Shown: piece by piece, positions 1 through 12,557 of the stretch
Position numbering within the stretch: the stretch's first letter is position 1
How the letters are laid out: every line of letters begins with the position of its first letter
DNA from: Dactylellina haptotyla
Taxonomy: Eukaryota; Ascomycota; Orbiliomycetes; Orbiliales; Orbiliaceae
DNA: 64,000 bases
Assembly (NCBI GenBank): GCA_031310005.1
Contig: CM062382.1
Location: forward strand, 2,232,001 to 2,296,000
Direction: 5' to 3'
Made by a program: the position numbers and the translations under genes
The notes under the pieces: model-generated
What the model saw: only the letters and a program-made list of their open reading frames with translations
The model's database searches: none
Told to the model about the DNA's origin: nothing

Positions 1-1052
1 TGGTTGAATGTTGCGAGTTTCATGGGGCCCCTGGAGCGGGTGATAATCGGTGTTGCGGTCTTGAGGGTAGAAGGCACGGAGAGACCGATGAGTTTAGTAT
101 CTACTGCAGCTTCTGCAGCGAAAGATTGAACCAGTGCTTCTGTATATAATGAGAATGTTAGAGGAGGAGGTCCTTAACAGCACTCAACCCGAAGGATTGA
201 TTCGAACCTTGCCGTAGATCACAGAACAACCAACGTTTTTGTTCCTTGAAGACATTTGTAAAGCTCCAAACTAGTCTGTCAAATGCCTTTCTGCCGTGGA
301 CCATATGCGGCTGCCGGAGATCATGTTCCACCACTATCATGTTAAATATATATATCTTGTTAGCAAAGAGCAGCCTTCGTGGACAGAAGCGATGTCTGTG
401 TACCCCATCGTTCCTTCTTTCTTCCACCAAAAGTAGCTTGCTTGCCCACGAGACCGGCTTTTTCATACGTTTCTTTCCGAAGGAACAGATACAATATCCC
501 TATATTCTCTCCCATGTAAGCTACTGAAGGCTCGAGGAGGCAAGTGAGATTTCTAACCATCAGAGAGGCAATAAACATCGTCGACATCTATCCTGCCATC
601 ACTAAGTAAAAGAACATTTCCTATTTGAAGTTTATTAAAAAAGTCAGCAACTTTTTATCCTCTTTAAAAGCCTCCCCAAAAATAGAACCATCAGTTACCT
701 TTTCGGATGTAATTATTATAAAACTCGGCTTCTAGTATTTCTTTCAGCCCCATAAATATCCTATGATACTGGAGCGGTTTGAGCTCCTCCTCGAGCTTCT
801 GTTGGACCAACTCGCAAATCTCATCTGGTAGCAGGACATCAACCTAGGCCTCCATCAGAAAACATATTAAATATTAAAATTTATGATTTAACTCGTGGGT
901 CCTACCTGTTGGTTATAGGTATGTCCAAGGACTGTAGTATACGGCCGTCTGTTCGACTTCTGCGGGACCGAGTCGCCCGACAGTCTGCCGAAAGTGATAT
1001 AGCATTTGGAATCAGGTGCTCCGTGAGCAAGCTTATTCGCCAACTGCATCAT
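1..1052 (-). CDS. RPP40: Ribonuclease P/MRP subunit Rpp40, 3' end cut by window edge
   Basis: Protein subunit of nuclear RNase P/MRP, which processes pre-tRNA 5' ends and pre-rRNA. Read by eye as six short exons: 906-1052, 699-843, 558-620, 404-523, 208-333 and 1-139 (continuing off the left edge). All junctions are GT...AG and keep frame. Family-typical pieces appear in order: KCYITFGRL near the N-terminus, VDVLLPDEICELV, KETYEKAGLVGK, then EHDLRQPHM, GRKAFDRLVW and RWLFCDLRQ, followed by SVPSTLKTATP. I matched these to the Rpp40 family from memory of its KETYExAGLVGK and WLFCDL blocks. The start is placed at ATG 1052 (a second ATG follows directly). The small exons hide the gene from single-frame inspection. 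It shares a 341-bp divergent upstream region with the THO gene. The C-terminus lies outside the window. Confidence 0.82.
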
Positions 1053-1393
1053 GATGCCCAGCGCTATTGGCACTGGCTACTCAGATATAAAATGGATTGC
1101 TGTTGTAGAATCGAAGTTCGCAGTTCGAAGTTTTTTCGTCCCGCGTTGTTGCTGCGCCAAGCGGATTGAGTCGCGATTAGTTTAGCCAGTTCGAGCGCGA
1201 ATTGGAACATCGAGCCAAACCACCAAACTAAACCCGAATGAGAGCATCGCGCCAGAGATCGATATCAGAAGACAGCATCTAATCGTAATACTCCCTCGAT
1301 TTCCTGTGGGACCTTCTTGCACCACACTCCTCCGCCGAATCTACCACCTCCCCGAACCCGAATACACTGAAGATAAGACCCAAATCCCAATAA
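1053..1393. promoter_or_regulatory. Divergent promoter region, RPP40 / TEX1
   Basis: This 341-bp gap separates two start codons pointing away from each other, so both promoters must lie here or overlap the 5' ends. I see no clear TATA box. The TEX1-proximal half is C-rich, as is common in fungal leaders. Inferred from gene layout only. Confidence 0.5.
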
Positions 1394-2761
1394 ATGTCGA
1401 ACCAATCGGGTCGCTACCTCTCCCGTTCCACCGCATCCAAATACTTCTCAGACATCCAGATCCGCGCCTTCCACGACCCCAATGCCCGCCACCACCCGGG
1501 CACCCACTCAGGCACAATCCTGCGTACGGTAGCATGGAATAACCTCGGATCACGAATAGCGACAGGTGGCGCCGGCGGTAATGTCAAGATATGGAACCCA
1601 GAAAAGGCGGACGTGCGCAGCAGCACAGATCTCAAGGGCACAGGGTTGCAGGTCACGGAACGATTACAGTGGGATCCTACACACGCTGAGCGGCTGGCGA
1701 GCTGCGGAGTTGGAGACTCGGGGGTGGTCAAGTTTTGGGATTACAGAAGTCGGTCCACAGATCCACCTTGATGCAAGCATCTGTTTCCGCCATATCTTCC
1801 ATCTACCCTTTACATTACCAACCTTTTTTTTTCTTTCCTTTTGCTGGACGGTACTGCGGAACCCTATATATCTGGAGCAGAAATAACTGATTGGCTTTTT
1901 GCCTCTTCGACTGGGGTCTTCTGAAAATATACAGCTGCGAAAGCTACTCAGGATATCAAAACTGGAAGCGACAATTACTCGCTATCATACCACCCTGATG
2001 CATACGTCGTGGCTGTTGGACGAAAGGTGAAACTTGAATCCCCGCACGGAATATCATCGAACTACTTAATAATGGACTGGCCTTGCAGGATAACAAAATT
2101 AAACTCCTCGACTTACGGCAAAATGCTGTCTTCCAAACAATAGATGAAGGAAACGATCAGGTACCATTGACCCACCTACCAATCTCACACCTAAGCCTTG
2201 CATCTAATATATCTTAGACCTTCCAAACGACCTTCTCCCACAACGGCACCCTCCTATTGCAAAGCCACGTGTCCGGCAAAGTTGTCATTAGATCTTACCC
2301 ATCACTAGAAATCGTCCACTCCTTCACAGCTCATACTGCGGGCTGCTACTGTCTGGACATTTCGCCGTCGGGGAAGTATGTGGCCACAGGCGGCAACGAC
2401 GCCTTGATATCACTCTGGGATACCACCGACTGGGTATGCGTTCGAACGTTCGATAAGTCGGATCATCCGTTTAGAAGTGTAGGATTTAGCTATGACGGGG
2501 CGTTCTTGACCGCCGGTAGCGACGAGTCGATGCCATTGGATGTTGTACGTTTTGAACCCCATCCATACAGCTTTCCACTGCCCCAATTTCGATATGTCTG
2601 TTATTGATATTTCTTTTTAGATGCATGTCGACACGGGAGATTATATCAATGAGATCAAGACGAATTATCCAGCGCATGCGGTTGCGTGGCATCCTTCGAA
2701 ATATGTGATTGCATATACGGGCGAGGTTTTGAGGGTAACCGGGGTCGGAAGCTTCTCATAG
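1394..2761 (+). CDS. TEX1: THO complex subunit 3 (Tex1/THOC3), WD40 protein
   Basis: WD-repeat subunit of the nuclear THO/TREX complex, which couples transcription to mRNP assembly and export. Exons read as 1394-1748, 1935-2026, 2089-2160, 2218-2544 and 2621-2761 (987 nt, 328 aa). Visible WD40 elements include ILRTVAWN, GGNVKIWNPE, VVKFWDYR, LSYHPDAYVVAVG, DNKIKLLDLR, CLDISPSGKYVATGGNDALISLWD and HAVAWHPSKYVIAYTG. The order and the short, propeller-only architecture fit THOC3 (about 350 aa) better than general WD proteins. Intron 1 is 186 nt, longer than the others, and contains a T-rich run before its acceptor. A long C-terminal tail as in budding yeast Tex1 is absent. Family assignment is by motif memory, with no search run. 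Confidence 0.82.
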
Positions 2762-3065
2762 GCTGGGAGCTTATCCTATACTGGCCGGCGTGGAATCATA
2801 GCAGAAGAAACTGGGAAATGGAAAGCAGGCGTTTCTAATTCATATACTAAACCTGGGACTTTATAACTTTTGAGGAACGGGCGAGTGATGGAAATTATTA
2901 TTGATTATATTATTCAACGAAATCGCTAAATAGAGATGATATGTAATACCGTATCCCAGGGCCCTGATAACTCCATATCTTGCTTTGCTTGCGCTAAACC
3001 CCGAAATAAAAGGGTAAGAATACGAGGTCTGAAATTCTATATGTTAATCGTGATGAGTTTTTGAT
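2762..3065. other. Intergenic, convergent 3' ends
   Basis: About 300 bp between the stop codons of TEX1 (+) and the BRE4-like gene (-). It is AT-rich with AATAAA-like runs, consistent with overlapping 3' UTRs. No gene seen. Confidence 0.5.
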
Positions 3066-6000
3066 TTAATCGAACTTTCCGATGCTCAATTCCCCGGTGA
3101 TCGCCTTTGTGTATATCTGCAATTGCTCTAGTTCTCGTACAATCTCATTAAGAATCGAAGAATAGGCATATTCTGACCATCTCAGTTAGCACGTCAACTT
3201 CAAAAAACAGAAGGACCAAAAAAAGTATATCTCACGGTAAAAGTGCGCCCATTTATCAATCTTCTCGTGCCGCAGCTTCGCATCCTTTGTAGGACCGCTA
3301 CCGCCGCCGCCATCAGCACCATCCACTACTAGCGACGATGATGGCTCCAATCTCTCCAACTCCGTGAACCGAGATCTCTTCCTCCGCCCTTCGTACTGAC
3401 TTTCCTCATAATATCCTTCCATGTCTAAATCTTCGATGCGCTGTAATAGCCTCTTTCTCGCGATTGCTGCCGAGGGCAGGTATTTAGGTATTGGCGTTTT
3501 GCTTCTCAACCCACCGCCCAGAACCCATAGATTCATGAGAATTGCGGCGACTGCGTCGCGGCGGCATGATAACATCATTTGCGCCATGTGTTTGTCGCCG
3601 CTAATACGGAAATAGAGGGATGCTTGCCGGACGTCGATTATATGGTCGAAGAATTTCTCGGAGGAGTCGATGAGGTGCTCGTAGGGAGTCGGATCGAAGC
3701 GCTCGCGGAGGCGCTTTTGAACAGATACTACGGTTAATATAGCGAAATCATAGAGGGAATCAATACTTCAGAAGGGGAGTAACTTACAGGTTCATGTTCA
3801 GTCATCTTCAACAACTCTCGAATTCGGACAAAACCTTCGCGAAGCTTGGCTTCACGAACCCGGGAGTCTATGATATCTTGTTCTGAGGGCATGTAGTTGA
3901 GGTCGTGGTATATGTACCTGAGTAAATTCATTAACAACTTCATATTCCAAAGAAAATATCTATGGAATAAGGTGTACATACTTTGCAACCACGCTCCGGT
4001 ACACAATACTCAAGTTAATAAGCATATTCGCCAGCGATTTCCGGAGTTCGTGGCGAGCAACAAACGGCCACAAACACCAATTGATAAACACACTGGCAAG
4101 CACGCCAATTATGAATGAGGTGCCGCGAGTGTACGCTATCCTAGATGCTGGCGTTGCTCCCTGGTCGTTATAACAGGTCATCGAGACCACTGTGAACGAG
4201 AGGCATCCGATCAATCCAGATCGAGGATGAGATGAGAGCATATATCGGTATAGAAAGGGTATCGAATATATCAATGCGAAGACCGCCATCACGTACGGGT
4301 TCCCCTTTCCTGCGGCGTAAGCTAGAGCACCCCAAAGAGCACCGAGTACAACAGACACCAATCTTGCAGCGAGATCGTGGAGATTTCCACCAACCTATCA
4401 TAATGTTAACATATATGTGTTTTTATTATAGAATCAGTATGAAGGGACTTACTCTAGGTTGCATGAGATGCCATGCCGCAACAATACACCACCACCCCTC
4501 CCATTCATCCCACCAACCCTGATCATTAGGAAGCCAAGCAGGCACTGCGAGTAAACATGCCGTCATTGTATTCTTCAGGGCAAATCTGGCTTCGAACCCT
4601 TGCATCTCATGAAGCACCTCCCAAATCCTGTACCTTGCTGTCTTCTTCTCTCCCGCCTTTTGCGGTGCAGGTTTGGACGTGAAATCCGAATCTGGAACCC
4701 ATGCTTTCCCTGCGATTTTGCTCATGAGAAGCGCGATATCCTTCATCGTCCGAAAGTAGAATGCGGTAGTTGTTCCTCCTCTATCGTGGCGGACTTGCGG
4801 GTTACTTCGGAACACCATCTTCGAGATTGGGTAGTTCGGTAGCCATATTCGCCAGTTGGAGTTCTTGCGTTTCTTGAGCACTGCACCTGTAGAATTGACG
4901 AGGTCGAGAACTTGATCGGATGATTGGAGGAGTGTGGATGTGAAGAGGAATATCTGGATAATTGTGTAACCGCAATCTGAAGGACGAACGCTAACCCAGA
5001 CGCAATGAGCTTCTTCTAACTTCTCTCGCGCCTCTAGTAGTCCTTGAGCGAGGGCCTCACAGTCACATTTGAGATTCCGTCGTTCAGGTGGTAGGAAGGA
5101 AGTTTGGCGCAGAAGCTGCATCAAAAGGGAGTCGCATGCTTCCAATGCTTCTTTCATCTTATTGATCATTTCACGACTTGGGCCGGCAAGCGCAGCTCTA
5201 ACACGAGCTATTTCTGCTTGCTCATCGTCCTCGTCATCACTTTGGAGTTTATCAAGTTCGATATGGATCTTTGTTTCCGGAAGCGCCTCGCCTTTTTTCG
5301 CATCCTCTTCCTCTTTCGGAGGGTCGAAAACTGGTGCGATGCATTCCAAGCGCAAGAAGTCTCTTATGACTGCTTGAAGTTTGTTTCTCAGATCAGTCAT
5401 GTCGTCCGGTGAGATTTTCGACACGGTAATTTCAGATCTAAAGTCTCTGACTGCCACAGACATCTCGACCGTTTCCTTGCTCATTTTATTGTGTTGACGA
5501 GCGGTAGTCGGGCGTGGTAGATCTAGACCGCCAATGGCCGAGTCAAATGCTTTGTGTAAGGCTCGACTAGGGGCTTGTTAGCACGGCTAAGATACTTCGG
5601 GACGTAAATGGAAGACACTCACGCAATCTGAACATTCCCTGGGTTCGGGAATACTACCATGTTGACCAGCTGGGCGACTGACATGCCGAGAATCCAGGGT
5701 ATTCCGAACTCCCAGGCCTTTCGATACGACATCGTAGGCCCGACCCTCTCGCAAACCATAAAGAAGAGAGCGAAGCCAGCGCATACGCATAATTGAAACA
5801 CCCTGGCAAATCTAGCTCTACTCCAAGCGAGTATCGGTAAGGTAACTAGCATGCAGACCGCTAAAAATGCACCGTAATTATTTCGTGCAGGTCCCGAGAC
5901 GGTCGATATCCAAAGTGCCAGTAATCCAGCACCAATACCAAGCCCAGCGCCGGCCGTGCAAGCTATAGTTCCTTCTATCTGTGACCCTACGCTACGACCC

Positions 6001-6740
6001 GCATGATTGACAATCGTCGCAATAATCATTATAAAACTGTACCGGCCCAACCAATCTCGTATTACGGGAACGAGGCATATGATATAAGCGATCATATATG
6101 CGGTGACAGCCCTCATCAATGCATACCGCCGCTTAGTGTTCTTGATACTCCACCAGAACCGCTTGACACCCTCTTTCTGTAGCTGGATGAAATGACGCAG
6201 CGAGAAGGGTGATTTCACTTTTTTCTTCTGCTTTGCGGTTGCCAGTTCCTTACGAGGCATCTTGTAGAAGGACGCATCAAAAAAACCGTCTCGTAGTTCT
6301 TCGACTCCATAGTCCTCCAAATCGTCGGCTTCAATCTGCAGCCTGTTCATAAACTGCTCAAGAGGGAAACTTGCAGCCGCGAACGAATCGCCCCGGGGCG
6401 TCGCCGTCCCGCTGGCCAGTCGAGAGCGGGATCCGCGGGATATGGGCGTGGCAGCATACGAGCCTCGATATACTTTTGTATACGGTGGCGTCCATGTCGG
6501 TCCTGGCGATGTCTGGCCCGGTTCGAGTTGGTCGGTTGACGATCTCTTCACATGGGGCTCGAAATTGGTCCACCGAATCGATATCTGCTTCTCGTCATTG
6601 GGGGCCGTGGGTGTAAGGCTCCCGGAGGCAACCGGCGTGTGCGCTACATGTTTTGGAGATTCAGATTGGGATGAACGGCGACTTGTCTTGTTGCGCCGTC
6701 GAGCGGCTTGACCAGAGGTCTCCGCCTGTGCAGAGTCCAT
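3066..6740 (-). CDS. BRE4/ArAE-family (FUSC-like) multi-pass membrane protein
   Basis: A 1119-residue polytopic membrane protein of the fungal aromatic-acid-exporter/brefeldin-sensitivity group (ArAE_2_N plus BRE4 domains, FUSC-like). Its substrate is unknown. Exons: 5623-6740, 4453-5566, 3982-4394, 3788-3917, 3236-3713 and 3066-3172 (3360 nt, in frame). Residues 1-150 are Ser/Thr/Pro-rich and probably cytosolic. A first bundle of hydrophobic segments starts near residue 208 (MIAYIICLVP) and runs to about 370. A second bundle lies at about 750-860 (VSVVLGALWGALAY, FIIGVLASVFINW). An acidic, coiled region lies between them. The two-bundle layout is what the family shows. The C-terminal exon is found only through splicing. 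At the junction after residue EHEP the nearest AG (TAG) would break the frame; the next AG, in AAAAG at 3714-3718, keeps it. Probably ER or plasma membrane; inferred. Confidence 0.8.
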
Positions 6741-9719
6741 TGTGGGATGGCATTATAGAATCACTAACTATCTCAAAATGAGGAAGAAGAACAAGAACAA
6801 GATGCAGAAGAAGTGAATTGCGACATTTAAAATTTAGTAAACTAGATAATAATACATGTGCATCCTCGAGACGAGACGGAGGAAAGCCGAACATAGCCTC
6901 GGAGGACACTAGTTTTTGCTCTAAAGATTTTCAATGAACTGCATTTTGCGGCGAAATGCTCGGTACAAGGCGCTTAGTCATCCGATAACAGGCGCAAAAC
7001 AAGATTCTGTGTTGCGCGCGGTGAGGCTTTATCGATTTGTTGCGGAATGCGGTAAGCTGTGATGTGCTGCTGATGCATATGCGCTGCACGTCGACGGACG
7101 GCTAATCGGAGCTCTCCCAGGGTCTGCGTCCCCGTGGGAGGCCATCCTTACACATCTTGAAGCTAAGCTTTTGGAGTTTTTGTCCGTCAGTATTTGGTCA
7201 TCGTGCAGCTCCGCTTTGGGAAGAACGGTATAGAGACACTTGGCTATGGCAAAAGCACCCAGCAGCTACAAGTTATATGAAAGGAAAAAAGAAGTGGCTT
7301 TATTAAAGACCCGTGATGGTGAGACTACCTCTTTCGACCAAGACTAAAAGCGAAGGTAGTAGAGTAGATACGAGCTAAGAGGCATCCGGGCGAGGAAAAG
7401 TAAAAGTCACGTTGCTAGCGGTGATGCAATCCTCAGGCAATTTCGAGACTCTTTTCTCCCTACACGACCACAGAATGTCTGAGACTGGACACCGCGGAGC
7501 ATCAATCAACTAACTACCCGTCAGAGACGTGTAATCCATGGGTTTTGAATCGCAGCCAATTGAACGCGGGATAGGGTTTTTTGGTGCAGAGGAATTCCAG
7601 CGGTTACCCGAAATTGCACTACGAAACGGTCCCAGGCCAACGAATATGGAGACCATGGTGGTTACAGATTTTCCAATCCGATTTCTGAGGAGAGGGAAGA
7701 GAGTGAGAGAGAGCGCGAGAGCGAGAAAGGGCTGTTTTCGCCTGCGAGCTTCCTTCCGTTCTGAATCGTGCCGCTGTTTTGGCTGTATTTGGCAGCAGAG
7801 GCCGGCCGGACACGAAGTCGCGCAACAGGTTAGATCGGATCTGTGCCTGGCTTGCTGGCCTCTTGGACGGTGGACATTTGAGGCCGCACGCGGATGCCCC
7901 TCCCTGCCGCCAACCACTAATATTGGTGCCAACCACTGCCTACATGCACGCAGGTTGGAGAGAGTAGCGTCTGTCTGCAGTGAAGCGTGGAAGGAATAGT
8001 GCTGAGTTTGGTGCGGTTAGCCCGCAGGACGGTGTCGAGTTGTCGGGGCAACCGTCACGCTCGCTGGGCCGGGTTGGTTCGCCGGGGCCAGCAGACAGGC
8101 CCTCCCATGCGGGAAAGCGTCCTGTTAACTCGAAAGGGACGCTGCAAAGGCCTACACACACGCACGAAATGTGAAAAAGGTCACCATGAAAAAACTCTGA
8201 ATAGTAGTAGCAGCGTATGTAAATGCTGGAGCGGTTCATTTTTTCACGAAAGATACAGTTATAAAACGGGGAGGGGCGCTGGAAATTTAATAATCCAGAT
8301 ACACGCCGTAATTGTAATTACTGGAATACCGCGGTGGACGGTGACAGAGTCAATCAGCGAGACTGTTTGGGCGTAGCGGATTGGGATTGATTGCAGGAGG
8401 CCCCTTTGTATTCCCAACTCGGGCACGCACGCATTACTATCGCGATAATGCTTCCGCAGGCTGAAGGGCACAAGAACGTGTTTGTTCGTGTGTGGTGTGT
8501 CTTAGTCAGCGGGAGGCCTCCGCCCGATTTAGGAAGTCTGTTTATGGCGGCGGGCGCTGTGATTGGCGGGCGCTGTCTGAGGGGCGGGCTTTGTCAACAC
8601 AAAACAACAACATCAAAACAGTTTTAGCGGGCTTTAAACACCAAGAGCGTGCCCTCAACGTACCAGCCGTTGTTCCAATATCTCCAGCCATCAACCTCCA
8701 CCAACCTCTCTCTCCGTATCATCACCACCATCATCATCACTGCACCTCTCTCTCTCTCCATCCGCAACGACGACCATTCGTATGATATCGATACGCCTCT
8801 AATAGATATAGTTGTAGCTTCCTGGAGAACGAGACCTGTAACATCCCTAATATCTGTAATTGGAAGCGCTGTGTCGTGTGCGTGTGAGCGAGCGAGCGTG
8901 TGTGCAGGCCCGACCAGAAGGAATCACAACAACGCCAAAAGGGTGCCTCAACAACACCGCCGTTCAGACATCACCACCAGCCTCCCCAGCAATTGCTCGG
9001 CATCAACTCGGCCTGTGCAGATACAGCACTCCCAGTGACCTCAGCAAGGGAAAATATCGACACCCATTTGTGTCTATATAGCCAGGATTCCAGCATTCAT
9101 CCTGCAACCCTCACCAACCTCTCTCTCTACTACAACCTTCCCATTTCTTCCTGAACCTGAAAGCATCAGACAGACTTCGCATCCCACGAGACCGCCGTAT
9201 CGTCTTTTTCTTCTCTGTGTACCATCCGTCGACTCGGTACCGCATCCCATTTAGTAACCTTCCAGGTGTTGCTCCTGGCATTCGCGCTTAATCCTCCGCC
9301 CGCTTCCTGACGGTTTGAAAACCTAAAGACGTAAGTATCTATTTTTATTATTAGCATTTTCTCTTTCAGGTCCCCATTTCGTGTCATCACCGCTCGCGTG
9401 TTCCTGATCTATCTTCCTCCGTTGCCCTGGAGCGACGGCTGTCAACCGCGTTTGAGAATATCTGATACATGCCTGGGAAACACTCCTCCATTCCTTCAGC
9501 ATTTCATTATCGTCGTCAATTATCACCATTCTTATCGTTCCTCCCCATTTAACACTACCACTACACCATATCACATCTGTCTGGAGTCTTGCTTCATAAA
9601 CTTACGTTCGGTTTGCTTCGTTACTTGCAGTTTCTTCTCTTCCTTGATCATTTCGTTGATCTCGGACACGTCTACCTCCTTTTTTCTTCCATCCAATACT
9701 CACGACCACATAATTCACA
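6741..9719. other. ~3 kb intergenic region with long cyclin leader
   Basis: No protein gene could be supported in this gap between two divergent genes. It holds a GA-rich stretch (about 7687-7730), a CAT/CT-rich stretch (about 8715-8762), a Pu/Py-rich run up to the cyclin start and several short uORF-like frames on the + strand. A good splice donor (GTAAGTAT, 9331) and an acceptor TTGCAG (ending 9630) could bound a leader intron of the cyclin mRNA. Other open frames here lack any family resemblance. Confidence 0.5.
9331..9630 (+). promoter_or_regulatory. Candidate 5' UTR intron of cyclin gene
   Basis: A consensus donor GTAAGTAT sits at 9331. Possible acceptors are TTTCAG (ending 9369, giving only a 39-nt intron) and TTGCAG (ending 9630, 300 nt). 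The longer is preferred because 39 nt would be unusually short. Inferred; the transcript structure is not shown by the sequence. Confidence 0.35.
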
Positions 9720-11328
9720 ATGCAAGCGGTAAGTCTCTGACATCATGGCATCGTGTATGTCTGGCGTGTGATCCTAATATGTTTCTTGTAGAAACGTGTC
9801 ACTCGACAGCGTTCGACCGCGAACCAAGATGAGAACGCCGGCGTTGCCAGCCGCGCTACTCGTGCCTCAACCAAATCCCAGGTTGGCAAATCGGTGCTCG
9901 CACCCGCCGCTTCTACCAAGGCTTCTGCACCCTTGAACCGCAAGCGTGTCGCCCTCGAGGACGTCAGCAACTTTAACAAAGGACAGGACGCCGGTGTCGA
10001 GAAGGACGGCAAGAAGGCAGTCAAGGCTGCTCTCGTCACTAAGACTGGCGTCACCAAGACTAAGACTCGAACTGTCCTTAAGGAGAAAGTTGTTGAGGAG
10101 GTCAAGGCTACCGAGGTCAAGCCGGCCGCTAAGACCGCCGCTTCCCGCCCTCGCAAGCGCTCCAACTCTTCTATTCGCGCTACCGAAACCGAAAACATTG
10201 AGAACGAAGCCCCCGTCGAGGAGAAGATCCAAGTCGCTCCCGTCGAAACCAAAAAAGAAACCGTCGCCCAACCGAAACCAACTGCCGTCGAGAAGGATGG
10301 TGAAGTCTTTGCCAATGAGCCAATCAACAAGAAATCTCGCGTTGTCGAACCAGCTGCCGTTGTTCTCCAAGAAGAGGAGGAGGATGACCCATTGATGGTT
10401 GCTGAATACGCTGAAGAAATCGACGCTTACCTTCGTGAGTTGGAACCAAAGAGCATGCCAAACCCAGAGTATATGGATCACCAGGACGAGCTACAATGGA
10501 AGATGCGTGGTATCCTCGTTGACTGGCTCATCGAGGTCCACACTCGTTTCCGTCTCCTCCCAGAGACCCTTTACCTCACGGTCAACATCATCGATCGCTT
10601 CCTCGGTCTCAAGCAAGTCGGATTGGATAAGCTTCAACTCGTCGGTGTTGCTGCCATGTGGGTCGCCGCCAAGTACGAAGAAGTCTACTCTCCTTCTATC
10701 AAGAACTTTATCTACGTCAGCGATGGCGGATACGTTGAAGACGAGCTCCTTAGGGCAGAGCGCTACATTCTCACCACCCTTGACTATGACCTCTCTTACC
10801 CAAATCCGATGAACTTCCTTCGCCGTATCTCCAAGGCTGATGACTACGACATCCGCACTCGTACCTTCGCCAAGTACCTTATGGAGGTTAGCTTGCTCGA
10901 TTACCGTTTCCTCGAGTACCCTGGTTCTCTTGTCGCTGCCGCGTCCATGTATATGGCCCGCAAGATGTACAACCGTGGTTCCTGGGTAAGTTGATTCACT
11001 CTGCTGTTATACTTGCTATATCTATTTGCTAATTACCAATCTTTTCAACAGAACGCCAGCCTTGTTCACTACTCCGGCTACACTGAGGAAGAGATCTTGC
11101 CAGTCTTCAAGCTCATGATTGACTACCTCGCCCGCCCAGTTAAGCACGAGGCATTCTTCATGAAGTACGCTGACAAGAAGTTCAAGAAGGGTAAGTTTAC
11201 ACTGATCAATATCACGTCTCTTCTATCATACTGATAAATCTTTTATAGCATCCATCAAGGTCCGATCTTGGGCTAAATCAGCTGCTGTCCACTACAAAGT
11301 TGACCTCACAGAACCTGTTGACCTATAG
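9720..11328 (+). CDS. nimE: G2/mitotic-specific B-type cyclin
   Basis: Regulatory subunit of Cdk1 that drives G2/M entry; the NimE/Cdc13/Clb type. Exons 9720-9728, 9792-10985, 11052-11190 and 11249-11328 give 473 aa, close to the family's usual size. The first exon codes only three residues. A destruction box RVALEDVSN (RxxLxxVxN, residues 55-63) marks it as an APC/C substrate. Basic, low-complexity residues follow. The N-terminal cyclin box contains MRGILVDWLIEVH, WVAAKYEEVYSP and YILTTLDYDLSYPNP. The C-terminal cyclin fold holds YLMEVSLLDYRFLEYPGSLVAAASMYMA and, after splicing, SIKVRSWAK. Codon use is strongly C-ending, suggesting good expression. A long CT-rich leader precedes it. The exact orthology among fungal B cyclins (NimE versus Clb3-type) is not proven; B-type cyclin itself is secure. 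Confidence 0.93.
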
Positions 11329-12557
11329 TCAACTCGCAGAGGTCCTCTTGTTTAAAATCATTTCATTTCTCTTCACTTTTTTTTTGTCAAATGCCGTGGT
11401 CACCAATCTTGCATCGAAGGTGATATAGCGGACATACATTTTTTCTGACATCATGATTTACTGGGCGTTAACGGTGTTGTGTTTTCTCTTTGCTTTGATC
11501 ATATTGTCCTTCCCTACTCTTCTGTCTGATCCATACTTCTGATACTGCCCTATCTCACTCATCCTCTTTCTCTTTTTACTCTCACCTGGAGTCAAAGTCA
11601 CTTGTTACACGGGCAGTCGGGATGGAAAGAGCAGTGTGCCGGTTATTATTATTCCTGTACCTTTCTTTCCCTTTCTCTCCCCCTGTCCAATTTTCAATAA
11701 GAATTGTCTTGATTCCTGAAACCAGAAACAGAAAACTCTTTATCTTCTCCAACTCGGTTCACACTAATACGTATAGGGGTCCCTTTCATCAAAGCATTTT
11801 CAACACGTCCTCTTCTTCATCTGCTTCAACTTTTGAGGCGAAGCAAAACTAACGAACTTGCGGCGTCCCAAAAAAGATTCACATTGTCATTACTACTGCT
11901 ACTCTTTGTGTACATACTGCCCTTTCCCAACTTCTGCGTGTTATCACAATCTGATCTCGCGCGATGTGGGATCGGTACGATGACTCTGATTATTCCCTTT
12001 TCCCAGCATGTTTTTTTTTCTTCATTCTCAATTTTCAGATTCGGTTCCAGGGCGTTCATCTGAGCTGAGCATATTTCCCTATGTTTTTTTTTTCTCTTTC
12101 TTTCTTTGCTGCAGTCCACATTGCGTCTTCCTTTATACTTTACATGTGCATATTCGTCATTGCTTTCTTCATAGAAGTCAGAGATACCTGACCTTAATAA
12201 TCAGAGAAGATAATAAAAACTCTGTGTATTGAATCTCGTTCTCCGTGCCCGTGAATTCTACCGAGCCTAGACAAATACCGCATATAATTGCCGTCGGAGG
12301 GCGAGCATTCAAACGCGAAACAAATAGTGACAATTGCGGATTCCGCCACGGGCGCCAGCGGGATGTTTACCTCGGTTCGTTCGCGAACACGCCAAAACAA
12401 ACGAACACCAACCTCCCCTGCGCCTGGTTACCCGATCCGCGCAATCAATCAAATACACAAACCTCCTCGGACGCCCATCAACGTCATTTCATCGAACGCA
12501 TCAATTCATTCGGACATTCACCCGTTCATTCGTCCAAAGAAAAAAGAAACCGCAGAG
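11329..12557. other. Intergenic, pyrimidine-rich
   Basis: About 1.2 kb between cyclin and the HIT gene. The first part is T/C-rich with many TTTCTTT runs and probably contains the cyclin 3' UTR. The second part is the HIT gene's upstream region, where its frame stays open without a stop from 12288. No further gene supported. Confidence 0.45.

Noticed and set aside
195-215. tRNA B-box-like GGTTCGAATC on the minus strand
   Set aside because: It spans an RPP40 exon/intron boundary and no A box or cloverleaf can be formed around it.
7538-7999. 153-codon open frame in the cyclin upstream region
   Set aside because: Arg/Cys-rich, no recognisable motif, overlaps equally open frames on the other strand and sits on a GA-rich tract.
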